NCBI GenBank assembly: GCA_022072255.1
Contig: JAJVHZ010000067.1
Coordinates: forward strand, 1-38,886
Source: Gammaproteobacteria bacterium
GTDB taxonomy: Bacteria; Pseudomonadota; Gammaproteobacteria; JAJPIJ01
DNA: 38,886 nt
Direction of reading: 5' to 3'
Shown here: in pieces, positions 8,802-18,584 of the stretch
Numbering within the stretch: the first letter of the stretch is position 1
Layout: every line of letters starts with the position of its first letter
Position numbers and translations under genes: made by a program
The notes under the pieces: model-generated
What the model was told of the DNA's origin: nothing
What the model saw: only the letters and a program-made list of their open reading frames with translations
The model's database searches: none

Positions 8802-11648
8802 ATGGATTTTATCCGCATACGTGGCGCGAGGACGCACAACCTGAAGAATGTCGATCTGGACCTGCCGCGTGATCGCCTGATCGTCATCACCGGCCTTTCC
8901 GGTTCGGGCAAGTCCTCACTCGCCTTCGACACCATCTATGCTGAGGGACAGAGGCGTTACGTCGAATCGCTGTCTGCCTATGCCCGGCAGTTCCTCTCGG
9001 TGATGGAAAAGCCGGATGTCGACCACATCGAGGGGCTTTCCCCCGCCATATCGATCGAGCAGAAATCCACGTCCCACAACCCGCGCTCGACGGTGGGTAC
9101 GATCACCGAGATCTACGACTACCTGCGGCTGCTGTATGCGCGCGTCGGCGAGCCGCGCTGCCCGGCTCACGGCGTCACACTCGCGGCCAAGACGGTCAGC
9201 CAGATGGTCGATGCCGTCCTTGCCGAACCGGAGGGTACCCGCGTGATGCTCCTGGCACCGGTCATTAGCGGCCGCAAGGGCGAGCACGCGCAGGTTTTCG
9301 ATCAGCTGCGCCGACAGGGGTTCCTGCGTGCGCGCGTCAACGGCGAGGTCGTCGAACTGGAAGGCGCCCCACCGCTCGACCTGAAGCGCAAACACGACCT
9401 CGAGGTGGTGATCGATCGCTTCAAGGTCCGCGCCGACATCAGGCAGCGGCTCGCCGAGAGTTTCGAGACGGCGCTGGCGATGTCGGAGGGCGTCGCGCGA
9501 ATCGCGTTCATGGACGAGCCGCAGCGGGCGGAGTCGCTCTTCTCGGCGAAATTCGCCTGCCCGCATTGCGGCTATGCCCTGTCCGAACTCGAACCGCGCA
9601 TGTTCTCCTTCAACAATCCGCACGGCGCGTGTCCGAGTTGCGACGGACTGGGCGTGGAGCAGTTCTTCGATCCCGCCAGGATCGTGCAGCACCCGGAGTT
9701 GAGCCTGCCGGGCGGCGCCATACGCGGCTGGGACCGCCGGAACGCCTACTATTTCCAGCTCATCCAGTCGCTCGCGCGGCACTACGATTTCGACATCGAC
9801 ACACCCTTCAGGGACCTCGCATCCGAGGTCCAGGATGTCATCCTGCACGGCAGCGGCCGGGAAGTCATCGAGTTCGTGTATTTTCACTCCGAGGGCAACC
9901 GCAGGAAGAAGCATCCCTTCGAGGGCGTACTGCCCAACATACGGCGGCGCTACAAGGAGACCGAATCCAACCTGCTGCGCGAGGAACTGGCAAAGTTCAT
10001 GTCGACGCGCGCCTGTCCGGCCTGCGGCGGCGGGCGCCTGGGGGAGGCGGGACGCAACGTGTTTCTCGGCGCATACACTCTGCCGCAGGTGACTGCCTGG
10101 CCGGTGAGCGAGACGCAAGCCTTCTTCACCTCGCTGCAGATCGCGGGGCAGCGCGGCGAGATCGCGGAAAAGATACTCAAGGAGGTCCGCGAGCGGCTGC
10201 AGTTCCTCATCAACGTCGGTCTGGACTACCTGACGCTGGAGCGTAGCGCGGAGACCCTTTCCGGCGGGGAGGCCCAGCGGATCAGGCTGGCGAGCCAGAT
10301 CGGCGCCGGCCTCGTCGGAGTCATGTATGTGCTCGACGAGCCGTCGATAGGGCTGCACCAGCGCGACAACAAGCGGCTGCTCGAAACGCTGTCGCGGTTG
10401 CGGGACCTCGGCAACACCGTGATCGTCGTGGAGCACGACCAGGATGCGATCCTGGCCGCCGATCATGTCGTCGACATCGGGCCGGGCGCGGGCGTGCACG
10501 GCGGGCGCGTGCTGGTGCATGGCAGACCGTCCGATGTTGCTGCGAGCCCGGATTCGATTACCGGTCAGTATCTATCGGGCCGCCGTGCGATCCCTGTTCC
10601 GGCGGCGCGGCGCACCTTCGAGCCCGGCAGGCTGCTGCGCATACGCGGCGCGCGCGGTAACAACCTCAAGGACGTTGACGTGGAGTTTCCCGTGGGCCTG
10701 ATGACCTGTGTCACGGGGGTATCGGGTTCCGGCAAGTCGACGCTGGTGAATGACACGCTGTATCGGCACGCCGCCCGGGTGCTCAACGATGCCGGCGAGG
10801 AGGCGGCCCCGTTCACCGCCATGGACGGCCTGGAGCAGTTCGACAAGGTCGTGGATATCGATCAGAGTCCGATCGGGCGGACGCCGCGCTCGAACCCCGC
10901 CACCTACACGGGGCTGTTCACGCCGCTGCGCGAGCTGTTCGCGACCACGCAGGAGGCGCGCGCGCGCGGCTACAATCCGGGCCGTTTCAGTTTCAACGTC
11001 AAGGGCGGGCGTTGCGAGGCGTGCCAGGGCGACGGCGTCATCAAGGTGGAGATGCATTTCCTGCCCGATGTCTATGTGCGCTGCGAGGTGTGCAGGGGCC
11101 GGCGTTACAATCGCGAGACGCTGGAGGTAATTTACAAGGGGCGCAGCATCAACGACGTACTCGACATGACCGTGGAGGAAGCGCGCGAGTTCTTCGATGC
11201 GGTGCCGGCGGTGGCCGGCAGGCTGCAGACGCTGATCGACGTGGGCCTCGCCTACATCCGCCTGGGTCAGAACGCCACCACCCTCTCCGGAGGCGAGGCG
11301 CAACGGGTGAAGCTGGCGCGCGAGCTGTCCAAGCGCGATACCGGGCATACGCTCTACATCCTGGACGAGCCGACGACGGGGCTGCACTTTTTCGACGTCG
11401 AGAAGCTGCTCGAGGTGCTGCACCGGCTGCGCGATCACGGCAATACGATCATCGTGATCGAACACAATCTCGAGGTCATCAAGACGGCGGACTGGGTGGT
11501 CGATCTTGGGCCCGAGGGTGGCCATCGCGGCGGCGAGATCATCGCCCGCGGCACGCCGGAGGAGATCTCCGCCGACCCGCGCTCGCACACGGGCCGGTAC
11601 CTCGCCCCGCTGCTGCAACTTCGCGTGGCCAGATCACCGGCCGCCTGA
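8802..11648 (+). CDS. uvrA: UvrABC excinuclease subunit A
   Basis: A 948-residue UvrA, the damage-recognising ATPase of nucleotide excision repair. It works as a dimer that loads UvrB onto damaged DNA. Both ABC-type nucleotide-binding modules are intact: Walker A GLSGSGKS at 31-38 and GVSGSGKS ending near 647, each with an LSGGEAQR signature and a LDEP Walker B motif. The CxxC zinc-finger pairs are present (CPHC...CPSC in the first half, CEAC...CEVC in the second). The protein is a few residues longer than the E. coli enzyme. I chose the ATG at 8802 over one eight codons upstream because [16 protein letters not shown] is the family's usual N-terminus. It is divergent from the MFS gene across an 83-base gap; I did not find a clear LexA box there. 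Confidence 0.98.
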   Translation: MDFIRIRGARTHNLKNVDLDLPRDRLIVITGLSGSGKSSLAFDTIYAEGQRRYVESLSAYARQFLSVMEKPDVDHIEGLSPAISIEQKSTSHNPRSTVGTITEIYDYLRLLYARVGEPRCPAHGVTLAAKTVSQMVDAVLAEPEGTRVMLLAPVISGRKGEHAQVFDQLRRQGFLRARVNGEVVELEGAPPLDLKRKHDLEVVIDRFKVRADIRQRLAESFETALAMSEGVARIAFMDEPQRAESLFSAKFACPHCGYALSELEPRMFSFNNPHGACPSCDGLGVEQFFDPARIVQHPELSLPGGAIRGWDRRNAYYFQLIQSLARHYDFDIDTPFRDLASEVQDVILHGSGREVIEFVYFHSEGNRRKKHPFEGVLPNIRRRYKETESNLLREELAKFMSTRACPACGGGRLGEAGRNVFLGAYTLPQVTAWPVSETQAFFTSLQIAGQRGEIAEKILKEVRERLQFLINVGLDYLTLERSAETLSGGEAQRIRLASQIGAGLVGVMYVLDEPSIGLHQRDNKRLLETLSRLRDLGNTVIVVEHDQDAILAADHVVDIGPGAGVHGGRVLVHGRPSDVAASPDSITGQYLSGRRAIPVPAARRTFEPGRLLRIRGARGNNLKDVDVEFPVGLMTCVTGVSGSGKSTLVNDTLYRHAARVLNDAGEEAAPFTAMDGLEQFDKVVDIDQSPIGRTPRSNPATYTGLFTPLRELFATTQEARARGYNPGRFSFNVKGGRCEACQGDGVIKVEMHFLPDVYVRCEVCRGRRYNRETLEVIYKGRSINDVLDMTVEEAREFFDAVPAVAGRLQTLIDVGLAYIRLGQNATTLSGGEAQRVKLARELSKRDTGHTLYILDEPTTGLHFFDVEKLLEVLHRLRDHGNTIIVIEHNLEVIKTADWVVDLGPEGGHRGGEIIARGTPEEISADPRSHTGRYLAPLLQLRVARSPAA

Positions 11649-11685
11649 TGGTCGGACCGGTGCGAATCCGAAAGAGGAGGAAGCC

Positions 11686-12873
11686 ATGAACATTGCGCTG
11701 AAGATCGCGAGCGGCGCCTGCTCGCTCTTGGCTATTGGGGTCGTTCTCGCACAGGATCTCCCCGTGAACTGGCAGGGTCTGCCGGAGCCCTACGCCACCC
11801 CATCGGCACGCAATCCGCCGCAGGTCGTCCCGCGTCCCGCGGGCGCGGAGCTCTCCCTGCCCGCCGGCTTCGCTATCAAGGACTGGGCGACGGGGCTCCA
11901 CGGCGGCCCGCGCGAGATGCTCCTTGGACCGGCCGGAGAGGTGATCGTCGCACAAATGGGCGGCGGCAGCGTTACCGTCATACGCGACGGCGAGCGCAAG
12001 GACGTGCTGCGAGGCCTGAACGGGCCGTTCGGACTCGCGATGAAAGAGGACCGATTGTATGTCTCGGACATCGACGCGGTAAGGCGCTACCGCTACGATG
12101 CCGCAGGCATGAGCGTAAGCGAGGCGGAGACGATCATCGACCTGCGAGCCGTCGGCGGCGGTCATGTCACCCGCGCGATTCTCATGGACCCGGCGCGCGA
12201 ACACCTGTATGTAAGTGTCGGATCGTTCTCCAATGTCGACGCCGGCGAACCGCCGATGCGCGCGGCGATCAGCCGCTACGACGTCAACGGGGGCGGCCAC
12301 AGCATCTTCGCCTCCGGAATACGCAATGCCGTCGGGATGGACTGGAATCCCGTGACCGGAGACCTCTGGGCGGGTTCGCAGGAGCGCGACGGCCTGGGTG
12401 ATGACCTCGTGCCCGACTATTTCACGCGCGTGCGGGAGGGTGGATTCTACGGATGGCCGTACGCGTACATCGGTCCGCACGAGGACCCCCGCCGTGCAGG
12501 CGAGGCCCCGGCGCTCGTTGCGAGCACGTTGTATCCCGATGTCCTGCTCGGCGGCCACGTCGGGGCGATGGACGTCCTCTTCTACACGGGTACACAGTTC
12601 CCCGAACGCTATCGCAATGGCGCATTTATCGCACTGCACGGCTCGTGGAATCGCGCCAGGAGGGCCGGATACAAGGTGGTCTTCGTGCCGTTCGCGAATG
12701 GTCGTGCGATGGCCGGGCCGGAGGATTTCCTGAGCGGCTGGATGCTGGGCGAGGGGCGCCGGGAAGTCTGGGGCCGGCCCGTCGGTCTGCTGCAGATGCC
12801 GGACGGTTCGTTGCTCATCTCCGATGACGGCTCCGGTACGATCTGGCGCGTGAGCTATGACGGACCACGCTGA
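11686..12873 (+). CDS. Exported sorbosone dehydrogenase-like beta-propeller (PQQ-type)
   Basis: A 395-residue protein with a signal peptide (hydrophobic residues 4-20, cleavage likely after VLA near residue 22), so it is periplasmic. The mature part has the repeated blade pattern of a six-bladed quinoprotein beta-propeller of the glucose/sorbosone dehydrogenase family: LNGPFGLA, ASGIRNAVGMDWNP, GGFYGWPYAYIG, HGSWNRARRAGYKVVFV and LLISDDGSGTIWRV. These proteins use PQQ to oxidise sugars or related alcohols and aldehydes, but many family members are untested. A strong AAAGAGGAGGAA ribosome-binding sequence at 11671-11681 fixes the ATG at 11686. It is 37 bases after uvrA, yet the change of function and the strong ribosome site suggest separate expression. 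Substrate is unknown, and no PQQ synthesis genes are in the window. Confidence 0.85.
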   Translation: MNIALKIASGACSLLAIGVVLAQDLPVNWQGLPEPYATPSARNPPQVVPRPAGAELSLPAGFAIKDWATGLHGGPREMLLGPAGEVIVAQMGGGSVTVIRDGERKDVLRGLNGPFGLAMKEDRLYVSDIDAVRRYRYDAAGMSVSEAETIIDLRAVGGGHVTRAILMDPAREHLYVSVGSFSNVDAGEPPMRAAISRYDVNGGGHSIFASGIRNAVGMDWNPVTGDLWAGSQERDGLGDDLVPDYFTRVREGGFYGWPYAYIGPHEDPRRAGEAPALVASTLYPDVLLGGHVGAMDVLFYTGTQFPERYRNGAFIALHGSWNRARRAGYKVVFVPFANGRAMAGPEDFLSGWMLGEGRREVWGRPVGLLQMPDGSLLISDDGSGTIWRVSYDGPR

Positions 12874-12882
12874 ACCCGCCTC

Positions 12883-13326
12883 ATGACATCGCCCGCGCAC
12901 CCCGGGGACATACACCTCGCGTCGAGCGACGAGGAGATCCTCGCCTGCTTTCCCGTAATGCGGCAACTCAGGCCGCACCTCGTGGAATCGCAGTTCCTCA
13001 CGCGGGTGCGCAGGCAGATGGCCGCCGGCTACCGGATCGCGTGGCTGGAGGCGGGAGGAAGGGTGGTGGCGGTTGCGGGTTACCGCTTCAAGGAGACCCT
13101 GTTCCTCGGCCGGTTCATGTACGTGGACGATCTGGTCACGGACGCGGAGCAACGCTCACGCGGGCATGGGCAGCGCCTGTTCGCCTGGCTCGTCGATCTG
13201 GCCCGGCGCGAGGACTGCAGCCATCTCGAGCTGGATTCCGGGATGCAGCGTGAGGACGCGCACCGTTTCTATCTTCGCCACGGAATGCGCGTCCGCTCGC
13301 ATCATTTCTCCCTGCCGTTACAATAG
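12883..13326 (+). CDS. GNAT-family N-acetyltransferase
   Basis: A 147-residue cytoplasmic acyltransferase of the GNAT fold. The acetyl-CoA-binding motif A is visible as VTDAEQRSRGHGQRLFAWL around residues 86-104, matching the R/Q-x-x-G-x-G/A pattern, preceded by the beta-strand FMYVDDL. A final HRFYLRHGMR segment matches the typical C-terminal motif in which a tyrosine follows the last helix. It begins nine bases after the propeller gene and is probably co-transcribed with it and with the kinase gene 32 bases further on. Its acceptor could be an amine on a small molecule or protein; the sequence does not say. Confidence 0.87.
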   Translation: MTSPAHPGDIHLASSDEEILACFPVMRQLRPHLVESQFLTRVRRQMAAGYRIAWLEAGGRVVAVAGYRFKETLFLGRFMYVDDLVTDAEQRSRGHGQRLFAWLVDLARREDCSHLELDSGMQREDAHRFYLRHGMRVRSHHFSLPLQ

Positions 13327-13358
13327 CGCGCTCCGGTTCCGATCGCAGAAAGACAACG

Positions 13359-14291
13359 ATGACAGCATTGATCTGCGGCTCTTTCGCGTACGACACCATC
13401 ATGGTGTTCCAGGACCGGTTCAAGCACCACATCCTCCCCGACAAGATCCACATACTGAACGTCTCATTCCTCGTTCCCGAAATGCGGCGCGAGTTCGGCG
13501 GCTGCGCGGGCAACATCGCCTACAACCTGAAGCTGCTCGGCGGCGAGCCGTTGCCCATGGGCACGGTGGGCAGCGACTTCGGACCGTACGCGCAGTGGAT
13601 GGATCAATGCGGAATCTCCCGCGCCCACATCAAGGAGATCCGCGGAGCCTACACCGGGCAGGCCTTCATCACCACCGATCTGGACGACAACCAGATCGCG
13701 GCATTCCATCCGGGGGCGATGAATCACGCGCACGAGAACAGGGTGAGCGACGCCACGGGAGTGAGGATCGGCATCCTCGCGCCTGACGGCAGGCAGGGCA
13801 TGATCGAGCACGCCGCGCAGTTCGTCGAGGCCGGTATACCGTTCATTTTCGACCCCGGTCAGGGAATGCCGATGTTCGATCGCGCGCTGTTGCGGCAGTT
13901 CACCGAACAGGCGCGGTGGGTCACGGTGAACGACTACGAATGGCAGTTGATGCAGGAGAAGACCGGCTGGGGCGTGCGCGAGGTGCTGGAGCGCGTCGAG
14001 GCGCTGATCGTCACGCGCGGAGCGAGCGGTTCCCTCGTCATGACACGCGGCGGCGAGGTCGCCATTCCGGTGGCCGTCCCACACGCGGTCCGGGATCCCA
14101 CGGGATGCGGGGACGCATACCGGGCGGGCCTGCTGTACGGCCTGCACAACGGGATGGACTGGCAGACCACCGGCCGCATCGCCTCGCTCATGGGCGCCAT
14201 CAAGATAGAATCCGCCGGTACCCAGAAACACCGGTTCTCGGCCGAAGAGTTCAGGGTCCGTTATCGCGAAAGCTTCGGCACCGACTTTTGA
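13359..14291 (+). CDS. PfkB-family carbohydrate/nucleoside kinase
   Basis: A 310-residue kinase of the ribokinase/PfkB family, which phosphorylates sugars or nucleosides with ATP. The N-terminal glycine motif GGCAGNIAYNLKLLGG lies near residues 47-62. The C-terminal signature DPTGCGDAYRAGLLYG carries the catalytic base Asp252 and the anion hole GCGD. The protein starts directly with the Rossmann-like strand LICGSFAYDTIM, which is common in the subgroup annotated as adenosine kinase-like or carbohydrate kinase in proteobacteria. It follows the acetyltransferase gene by 32 bases. Substrate specificity cannot be read from the sequence; adenosine or a hexose/pentose are the main options. Confidence 0.9.
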   Translation: MTALICGSFAYDTIMVFQDRFKHHILPDKIHILNVSFLVPEMRREFGGCAGNIAYNLKLLGGEPLPMGTVGSDFGPYAQWMDQCGISRAHIKEIRGAYTGQAFITTDLDDNQIAAFHPGAMNHAHENRVSDATGVRIGILAPDGRQGMIEHAAQFVEAGIPFIFDPGQGMPMFDRALLRQFTEQARWVTVNDYEWQLMQEKTGWGVREVLERVEALIVTRGASGSLVMTRGGEVAIPVAVPHAVRDPTGCGDAYRAGLLYGLHNGMDWQTTGRIASLMGAIKIESAGTQKHRFSAEEFRVRYRESFGTDF

Positions 14292-14626
14292 ACCCGCCCG
14301 CCCCCTTCAGCACCGTCGCCAGCTTGTGACGGCGTTGGCGGGATCTGGATCTCGACCCAGGACCGCATCCTTAATCCATATAAAATACAGTGAATTATAG
14401 TATATAATTCACTTGGATTATTGGATCTTGGTGTCATCGGGATGGCGGCGAACGAATGCGGTACAGGTAGCGTGCTCTGCGACCGGGCTGCGCCCGTGGA
14501 GGCCGCCGCGCGCCGCCGTCTCCTGTCTGAACTTCCGGAATTTCACCGACTCTCATCGCCATTGCACGCAGCGCCGGGCCGGTCTCCGCACGGATCGTGC
14601 GCCACGCGGGCCAGATAGGTCGCCGC
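14292..14626 (+). promoter_or_regulatory. Upstream region of pgaCD with AT-rich island
   Basis: This 335-base gap between the PfkB kinase and pgaC contains no gene I can support. Its left part has a weak hairpin (CCGTC at 14313-14317 with GACGG at 14328-14332). The centre (about 14369-14430) is strikingly AT-rich against a GC-rich genome and carries a nested palindrome, listed separately, with TATAAAAT inside its bulge as a possible -10 element. About 200 GC-rich bases then lead to pgaC. I looked for a riboswitch-like layout in this leader and did not recognise one. Confidence 0.5.
14372..14420. repeat. Nested AT-rich inverted repeat (candidate operator)
   Basis: The inner palindrome has perfect 11-bp arms, AGTGAATTATA (14389-14399) and TATAATTCACT (14403-14413), separated by GTA. 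Directly outside it, TAATCCA (14372-14378) pairs with TGGATTA (14414-14420), the left side being set off by ten extra bases, TATAAAATAC. No other place in the window combines such symmetry with such low GC. It resembles a repressor or activator operator overlapping a promoter, but could also be the scar of a small mobile repeat. Confidence 0.6.
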
Positions 14627-15901
14627 ATGCCCGGACTCATCTTCGACCGGCTGCTGGACTTCACGCTGTACTACCCCCTGTTCATGGCCTACCTCTGGAT
14701 GATCGGGGGTGCGTACTACTATTTTCACTGGGAGCGGCGCGAACCCAATTACGACACGCCTCCGGAGCTTCCCGCCTATCCCAAGGTCGCCATCATCGTT
14801 CCCTGCCACAACGAGGCGGCGAACATACGCGAGACGGTCGATTCACTCCTGCAGCAGAGCTACCCGGACTTCGAGGTCATCCTCGTGAACGACGGCAGTA
14901 CCGACAATACCCAGGCCATCCTCGATGATTTGGCCCGGACCCACGATTCGGTGCGCGTCCTGCATTTCGCGGACAACCAGGGCAAGGCGATGGCGTTGCG
15001 CATGGGAGCGATGATCACGCCATGCGAGTTCGTGGTGACGATCGATGGCGATGCCATCCTCGATCCGGGCGCGGTGACCTGGATCATGTATCACCTGGTG
15101 GGGGGGCCGCGCGTTGCGGCCGTGACCGGCAATCCGCGCATACGCACGCGCTCGACGCTGCTCGGCAAGATCCAGGTGGGCGAGTTCTCCTCGATCATCG
15201 GATTGCTGAAGCGCTGTCAGCGCATCTATGGCCGCGTGTTCACCATCTCGGGCGTGATCAGCGGCTTTCGCAAGACAGCGCTGCACCGTATCGGCTACTG
15301 GGATACGGACATGGTTACCGAGGACATAGACGTGAGCTGGAAGCTGCAGCTCGATCACTGGGACATTCGTTACGAACCGAATTGCCTCTGCTGGATATTG
15401 ATGCCGGAGACGCTGAAGGGGCTCTGGAGGCAGCGTCTGCGCTGGGCGGAGGGCGGTGTGGAAGTCCTGCTCAAGCATTTCAAGCCGCTGCTGCACTGGC
15501 GCAAACGCCGGATGTGGTGCGTGTATCTGGAGTTGCTGGCGAGCATGTTCTGGGCCTACGTGATGGCCTGCGTGATCGCCGTCTGGGGCGTGAGCCAGTT
15601 CTTCCCGCTGCCGGAGGGCGTCCGGGTGCCGGAGATGATCCCGGGTTGGGCCGGCGTGCTGCTGGGATTTACCTGCCTGCTGCAATTTCTCGTCAGCCTC
15701 ATGATTGACAGCCGCTACGAGAAGGAGATCGGGCGGTATTACTACTGGATGGTGTGGTACCCGCTCGTGTACTGGGTCATCAACGCCGCCACCACGGTCG
15801 TCGCGGTGCCTCGGGTGCTGGCCCGTGGGCGCGGCAGGCGCGCCGTGTGGACCAGTCCTGATCGCGGCATACGGGCAGAAACGCTGGCCGGCACGCCATG
15901 A
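14627..15901 (+). CDS. pgaC: PgaC-like poly-N-acetylglucosamine synthase (GT2)
   Basis: A 424-residue membrane-bound family 2 glycosyltransferase, close in length to E. coli PgaC (441). PgaC polymerises UDP-GlcNAc into beta-1,6-linked poly-GlcNAc, a biofilm polysaccharide, across the inner membrane. Residues 1-35 form an N-terminal membrane helix. The catalytic domain shows DGSTDNT (89-95), the metal-binding DGD (140-142), TED with the catalytic base Asp233, and QRLRW (269-273). Further membrane helices follow from about residue 295. An in-frame GTG lies ten codons upstream, but the ATG at 14627 places the first helix as in relatives and has an AGG eight bases upstream. The next gene overlaps by four bases (ATGA), and its product is PgaD-like. 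Activation by cyclic di-GMP through PgaC/PgaD is known in E. coli and is inferred here. Confidence 0.88.
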   Translation: MPGLIFDRLLDFTLYYPLFMAYLWMIGGAYYYFHWERREPNYDTPPELPAYPKVAIIVPCHNEAANIRETVDSLLQQSYPDFEVILVNDGSTDNTQAILDDLARTHDSVRVLHFADNQGKAMALRMGAMITPCEFVVTIDGDAILDPGAVTWIMYHLVGGPRVAAVTGNPRIRTRSTLLGKIQVGEFSSIIGLLKRCQRIYGRVFTISGVISGFRKTALHRIGYWDTDMVTEDIDVSWKLQLDHWDIRYEPNCLCWILMPETLKGLWRQRLRWAEGGVEVLLKHFKPLLHWRKRRMWCVYLELLASMFWAYVMACVIAVWGVSQFFPLPEGVRVPEMIPGWAGVLLGFTCLLQFLVSLMIDSRYEKEIGRYYYWMVWYPLVYWVINAATTVVAVPRVLARGRGRRAVWTSPDRGIRAETLAGTP

Positions 15902-16452
15902 GCGAAATGGAACTGGTCATCCACCGGCCCGACCTGCAGACGCTGCGTCAGCGGTATGGATACGGGATGGCGACACTGGTCCTCTGGCTCGCTTACATCT
16001 ACCTGTGGATGCCTCTGGCCACGCTCGGAGCGTGGGGCCTGGAGTTCGGGTTCATACATCGGCAGCTGACGACGCTGCAAAACGTCGAGGGCGTATATCG
16101 CCTGCTCGCCGCATATGCCGTCGTGGTGCTTGCCACCGGGCTGGTGCTCATCGGCTGGGCGCGCTTCAATCTCGAGAGATTCAGGGGCATGGATCGACGC
16201 AAGGCGCCCCTGCCCGTGACCACCCGCGAGGTCGCGAGCGCGTTTCACGTCTCCCCCTCGGTGCTGTCGTTCTGGTACCTGTCCAAGTCCATCACGATGC
16301 ATCATTCCGCGAACGGACAGGTGCTCGCCCCGCCAGACACGGATCATGCGATCCTCGAGGTGGCGCGCCTTTTCCGGACGGTGCCGCCATCCAACGACGC
16401 TCCGATGCCGGGCGACGACCGCGGCGGGCGGGTCGCGCCGCAGAGCGGCTGA
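15898..16452 (+). CDS. pgaD: PgaD-like accessory protein of poly-GlcNAc synthase
   Basis: A 184-residue protein with two transmembrane helices (about residues 24-42 and 69-90) and a cytoplasmic tail, the layout of PgaD. After the first helix comes a WG-x-E-containing segment, and after the second a GWARFNLERFRG segment, both typical of PgaD. In E. coli PgaD is needed with PgaC for polymerisation, and the complex is stabilised by cyclic di-GMP. The start overlaps the stop of pgaC by four bases, so translation is probably coupled. The tail (from about residue 105) is longer than usual and ends in a charged, probably disordered stretch. No pgaA (export porin) or pgaB (deacetylase) gene is adjacent. 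Confidence 0.83.
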   Translation: MSEMELVIHRPDLQTLRQRYGYGMATLVLWLAYIYLWMPLATLGAWGLEFGFIHRQLTTLQNVEGVYRLLAAYAVVVLATGLVLIGWARFNLERFRGMDRRKAPLPVTTREVASAFHVSPSVLSFWYLSKSITMHHSANGQVLAPPDTDHAILEVARLFRTVPPSNDAPMPGDDRGGRVAPQSG

Positions 16453-16453
16453 A

Positions 16454-18538
16454 TCAGCGCGCCAACGCTGCGACGAGCTCAGCCAGGGAATGCACGGGCA
16501 GCCGGCATTCCCCGCCCGTGCAGAGGTAGGCTACCGCGCGTCCCTGGGCGGAGCGGGTGGCCAGCAGGCCATCGAGGCGGGCGCCGGCGGGAATGGCGTA
16601 GACCATCCGGGTCGGGCGGAATTCCTGTTGCGCGCTCCGGCGCCAGAGCGCGAGAGTGTCAGTGTCATCCGCCCGGATGATCACGATCTCCGGCGGCTGC
16701 AGCCATTCCTCCAGGGCGCTCAGCATGGTGAGGTGGGCGGAAGGCTGATCGCGCATGACCGTGGCCGCCGCCCGCAGCGCGCGTTCCGAGGCCGCGAGGT
16801 AGCGGGGCTCGCCGAGCAGGTGTCCCAGCCGCGCGAGGCCGCGGGCCGCACTCCCGTTGCCGGCCGGCATTGCGTCGTCGGCAAAGCTCTTCACGCGCTG
16901 GATGAGGTGCTCGTGGGAGTGTGAGGTGAAATAGAAACCGCCATCAGCGCGATCCTCGAACTGAGCCAGCAGCGTGTCGGCCAGTTGCCGGGCGAATGCG
17001 AGGTCCTCATCGCGCCAGCACGATTCCAGCATTTCGAGGCAGGCCTCGATCAGAAACGCGTAATCGTCCAGGTAGGCGTCGTGCCTGGCCCGGCCGGCGC
17101 GGAAACTCGCCTGCAATTGTTCGCCGTCCCACATGCGGGTGCGGATGAAATCCAGCGCCCGGCGGGCGCTTTCGAGCATGTCCGGACGCTGCACGGTGCG
17201 ACCGGCGATCGCCATGCCCCGGATCATCAGGGCGTTCCACGAGGCAAGGATCTTGTCGTCCAGGCCCGGGGGTACGCGCCGTGCACGCACCGCCAGCAGC
17301 TTGCGGCGCGCCCCGTCGAGGAGGTCCCGGGCCTGTTCCGGCGACAGGCCGTGGGCCGCGGCGGCGTGCGGCAGCGGCACGGCGATGCGAAGGTGCCACC
17401 GTCCCTCGAAGTTGGGAGGACGGTCGAGACCGAAGTGTGCGGCGAAAACCGCATACTCGCGATCGCTCAGGTGCTGCCGCACCTCCTCGGGCGTCCAGAC
17501 GTAATACTTGCCTTCCTCGCCCTCGGAGTCGGCATCGAGTGCCGAGTAATAGCCGCCCTCCACCGACTGCATCTCGCGCATCACCCATTCCGCGGTCTCG
17601 ATTGCCGTGCGTCGGAAGTCCTCCTCGCCGCCGATCTGCCAATCCTGCACATACAGTCCGAGCAGCGGACCATTGTCGTAAAGCATCTTTTCGAAATGCG
17701 GAATCATCCACTCGGCGTCGACCGAGTACCGCGCGAATCCTCCGGCGAGGTGATCGTAGATGCCGCCCATGGCCATGCGTCGCATTGTCAGCGTGGCCAT
17801 GTGCAGCACGTTCCCGTCGGCGGCACCGGCGCGGCGAGTGGCGGCATAGTGGCGCAGCAGTCGCTCGAGTATCGGGGGGTGGGCGAACTTCGGCGCGCCG
17901 CCGAACCCGCCGAACTCCGGATCGAATGACTGCTCGATCTCGGCAACCGCCGTCAGCAGGGCGGCGGAATCGGCGATCGCCGTCGGCTCCGCACCCGCCG
18001 GAGCCGCGAGGCGCTCGAGCGCATCGCGCATGCTCACGTTCTGCCGGCGGATGTCGGGAAGCCGCTCGCGATAGACGTGTGCGACGTGCCGAAGCAGATC
18101 TTTGAAGGCTGGCATCCCCCAGCGGGGTTCGCGCGGGAAATAGGTTCCGCCGGCGAACGGCACGTGATCGTCATGGGTGAGGAACATCGTCAGCGGCCAG
18201 CCGCCGCTGCGCTGATTCAGAAGGTACTGCGCGGTCTGGTAGATCTTGTCGAGATCGGGGCGTTCCTCGCGATCCACCTTGATGTTCACGAACAGTTCGT
18301 TCATGAGCGCGGCGGTCTCGGGATCCTCGAACGACTCGTGCGCCATGACGTGGCACCAGTGGCAGGCCGAATAGCCGATCGACAGCAGTATCGGCTTGTC
18401 CGCGTCGCGCGCGAGCTCCAGCGCCTCGGCGCCCCACGGATACCACCGCACGGGGTTGCGCGCGTGCTGCAGGAGGTAGGGGCTGGTTTCCGACGCGAGC
18501 GCGTTGCGCCCCGGATCGCCGGCCGTGCTGCCGCTCAT
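16454..18538 (-). CDS. DUF255 thioredoxin-fold / glycosidase-like protein (YyaL type)
   Basis: A 694-residue protein of the widespread DUF255 family (bacterial YyaL, human SPATA20). Residues 10-165 form a thioredoxin-like domain with the characteristic [10 protein letters not shown] and NPV-x-WYPWG segments and a CHWC motif (Cys59-Cys62) followed by VMAHESF. The remainder is an alpha/alpha-toroid like that of glycoside hydrolases or N-acylglucosamine epimerases, with GG[15 protein letters not shown] and HFEKMLYDN blocks. The biochemical role of the family is not established; redox or sugar-related activity has been suggested from the folds. No signal peptide is seen. It lies 46 bases downstream of the cyclic-nucleotide-binding/rhodanese-like gene on the same strand and may be co-transcribed with it. 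It is convergent with pgaD, with one base between the two stop codons. Confidence 0.9.
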   Translation of the reverse strand: MSGSTAGDPGRNALASETSPYLLQHARNPVRWYPWGAEALELARDADKPILLSIGYSACHWCHVMAHESFEDPETAALMNELFVNIKVDREERPDLDKIYQTAQYLLNQRSGGWPLTMFLTHDDHVPFAGGTYFPREPRWGMPAFKDLLRHVAHVYRERLPDIRRQNVSMRDALERLAAPAGAEPTAIADSAALLTAVAEIEQSFDPEFGGFGGAPKFAHPPILERLLRHYAATRRAGAADGNVLHMATLTMRRMAMGGIYDHLAGGFARYSVDAEWMIPHFEKMLYDNGPLLGLYVQDWQIGGEEDFRRTAIETAEWVMREMQSVEGGYYSALDADSEGEEGKYYVWTPEEVRQHLSDREYAVFAAHFGLDRPPNFEGRWHLRIAVPLPHAAAAHGLSPEQARDLLDGARRKLLAVRARRVPPGLDDKILASWNALMIRGMAIAGRTVQRPDMLESARRALDFIRTRMWDGEQLQASFRAGRARHDAYLDDYAFLIEACLEMLESCWRDEDLAFARQLADTLLAQFEDRADGGFYFTSHSHEHLIQRVKSFADDAMPAGNGSAARGLARLGHLLGEPRYLAASERALRAAATVMRDQPSAHLTMLSALEEWLQPPEIVIIRADDTDTLALWRRSAQQEFRPTRMVYAIPAGARLDGLLATRSAQGRAVAYLCTGGECRLPVHSLAELVAALAR

Positions 18539-18584
18539 TGCAGTGCGCGGGGGATCGCCGGAGGTGCCCTCGGCGGCACGGGAG

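Noticed and set aside
14421-14618. Small leader peptide gene before pgaC
   Set aside because: A 65-codon frame exists, but without a ribosome site or recognisable sequence. It begins at the edge of the palindrome by chance.
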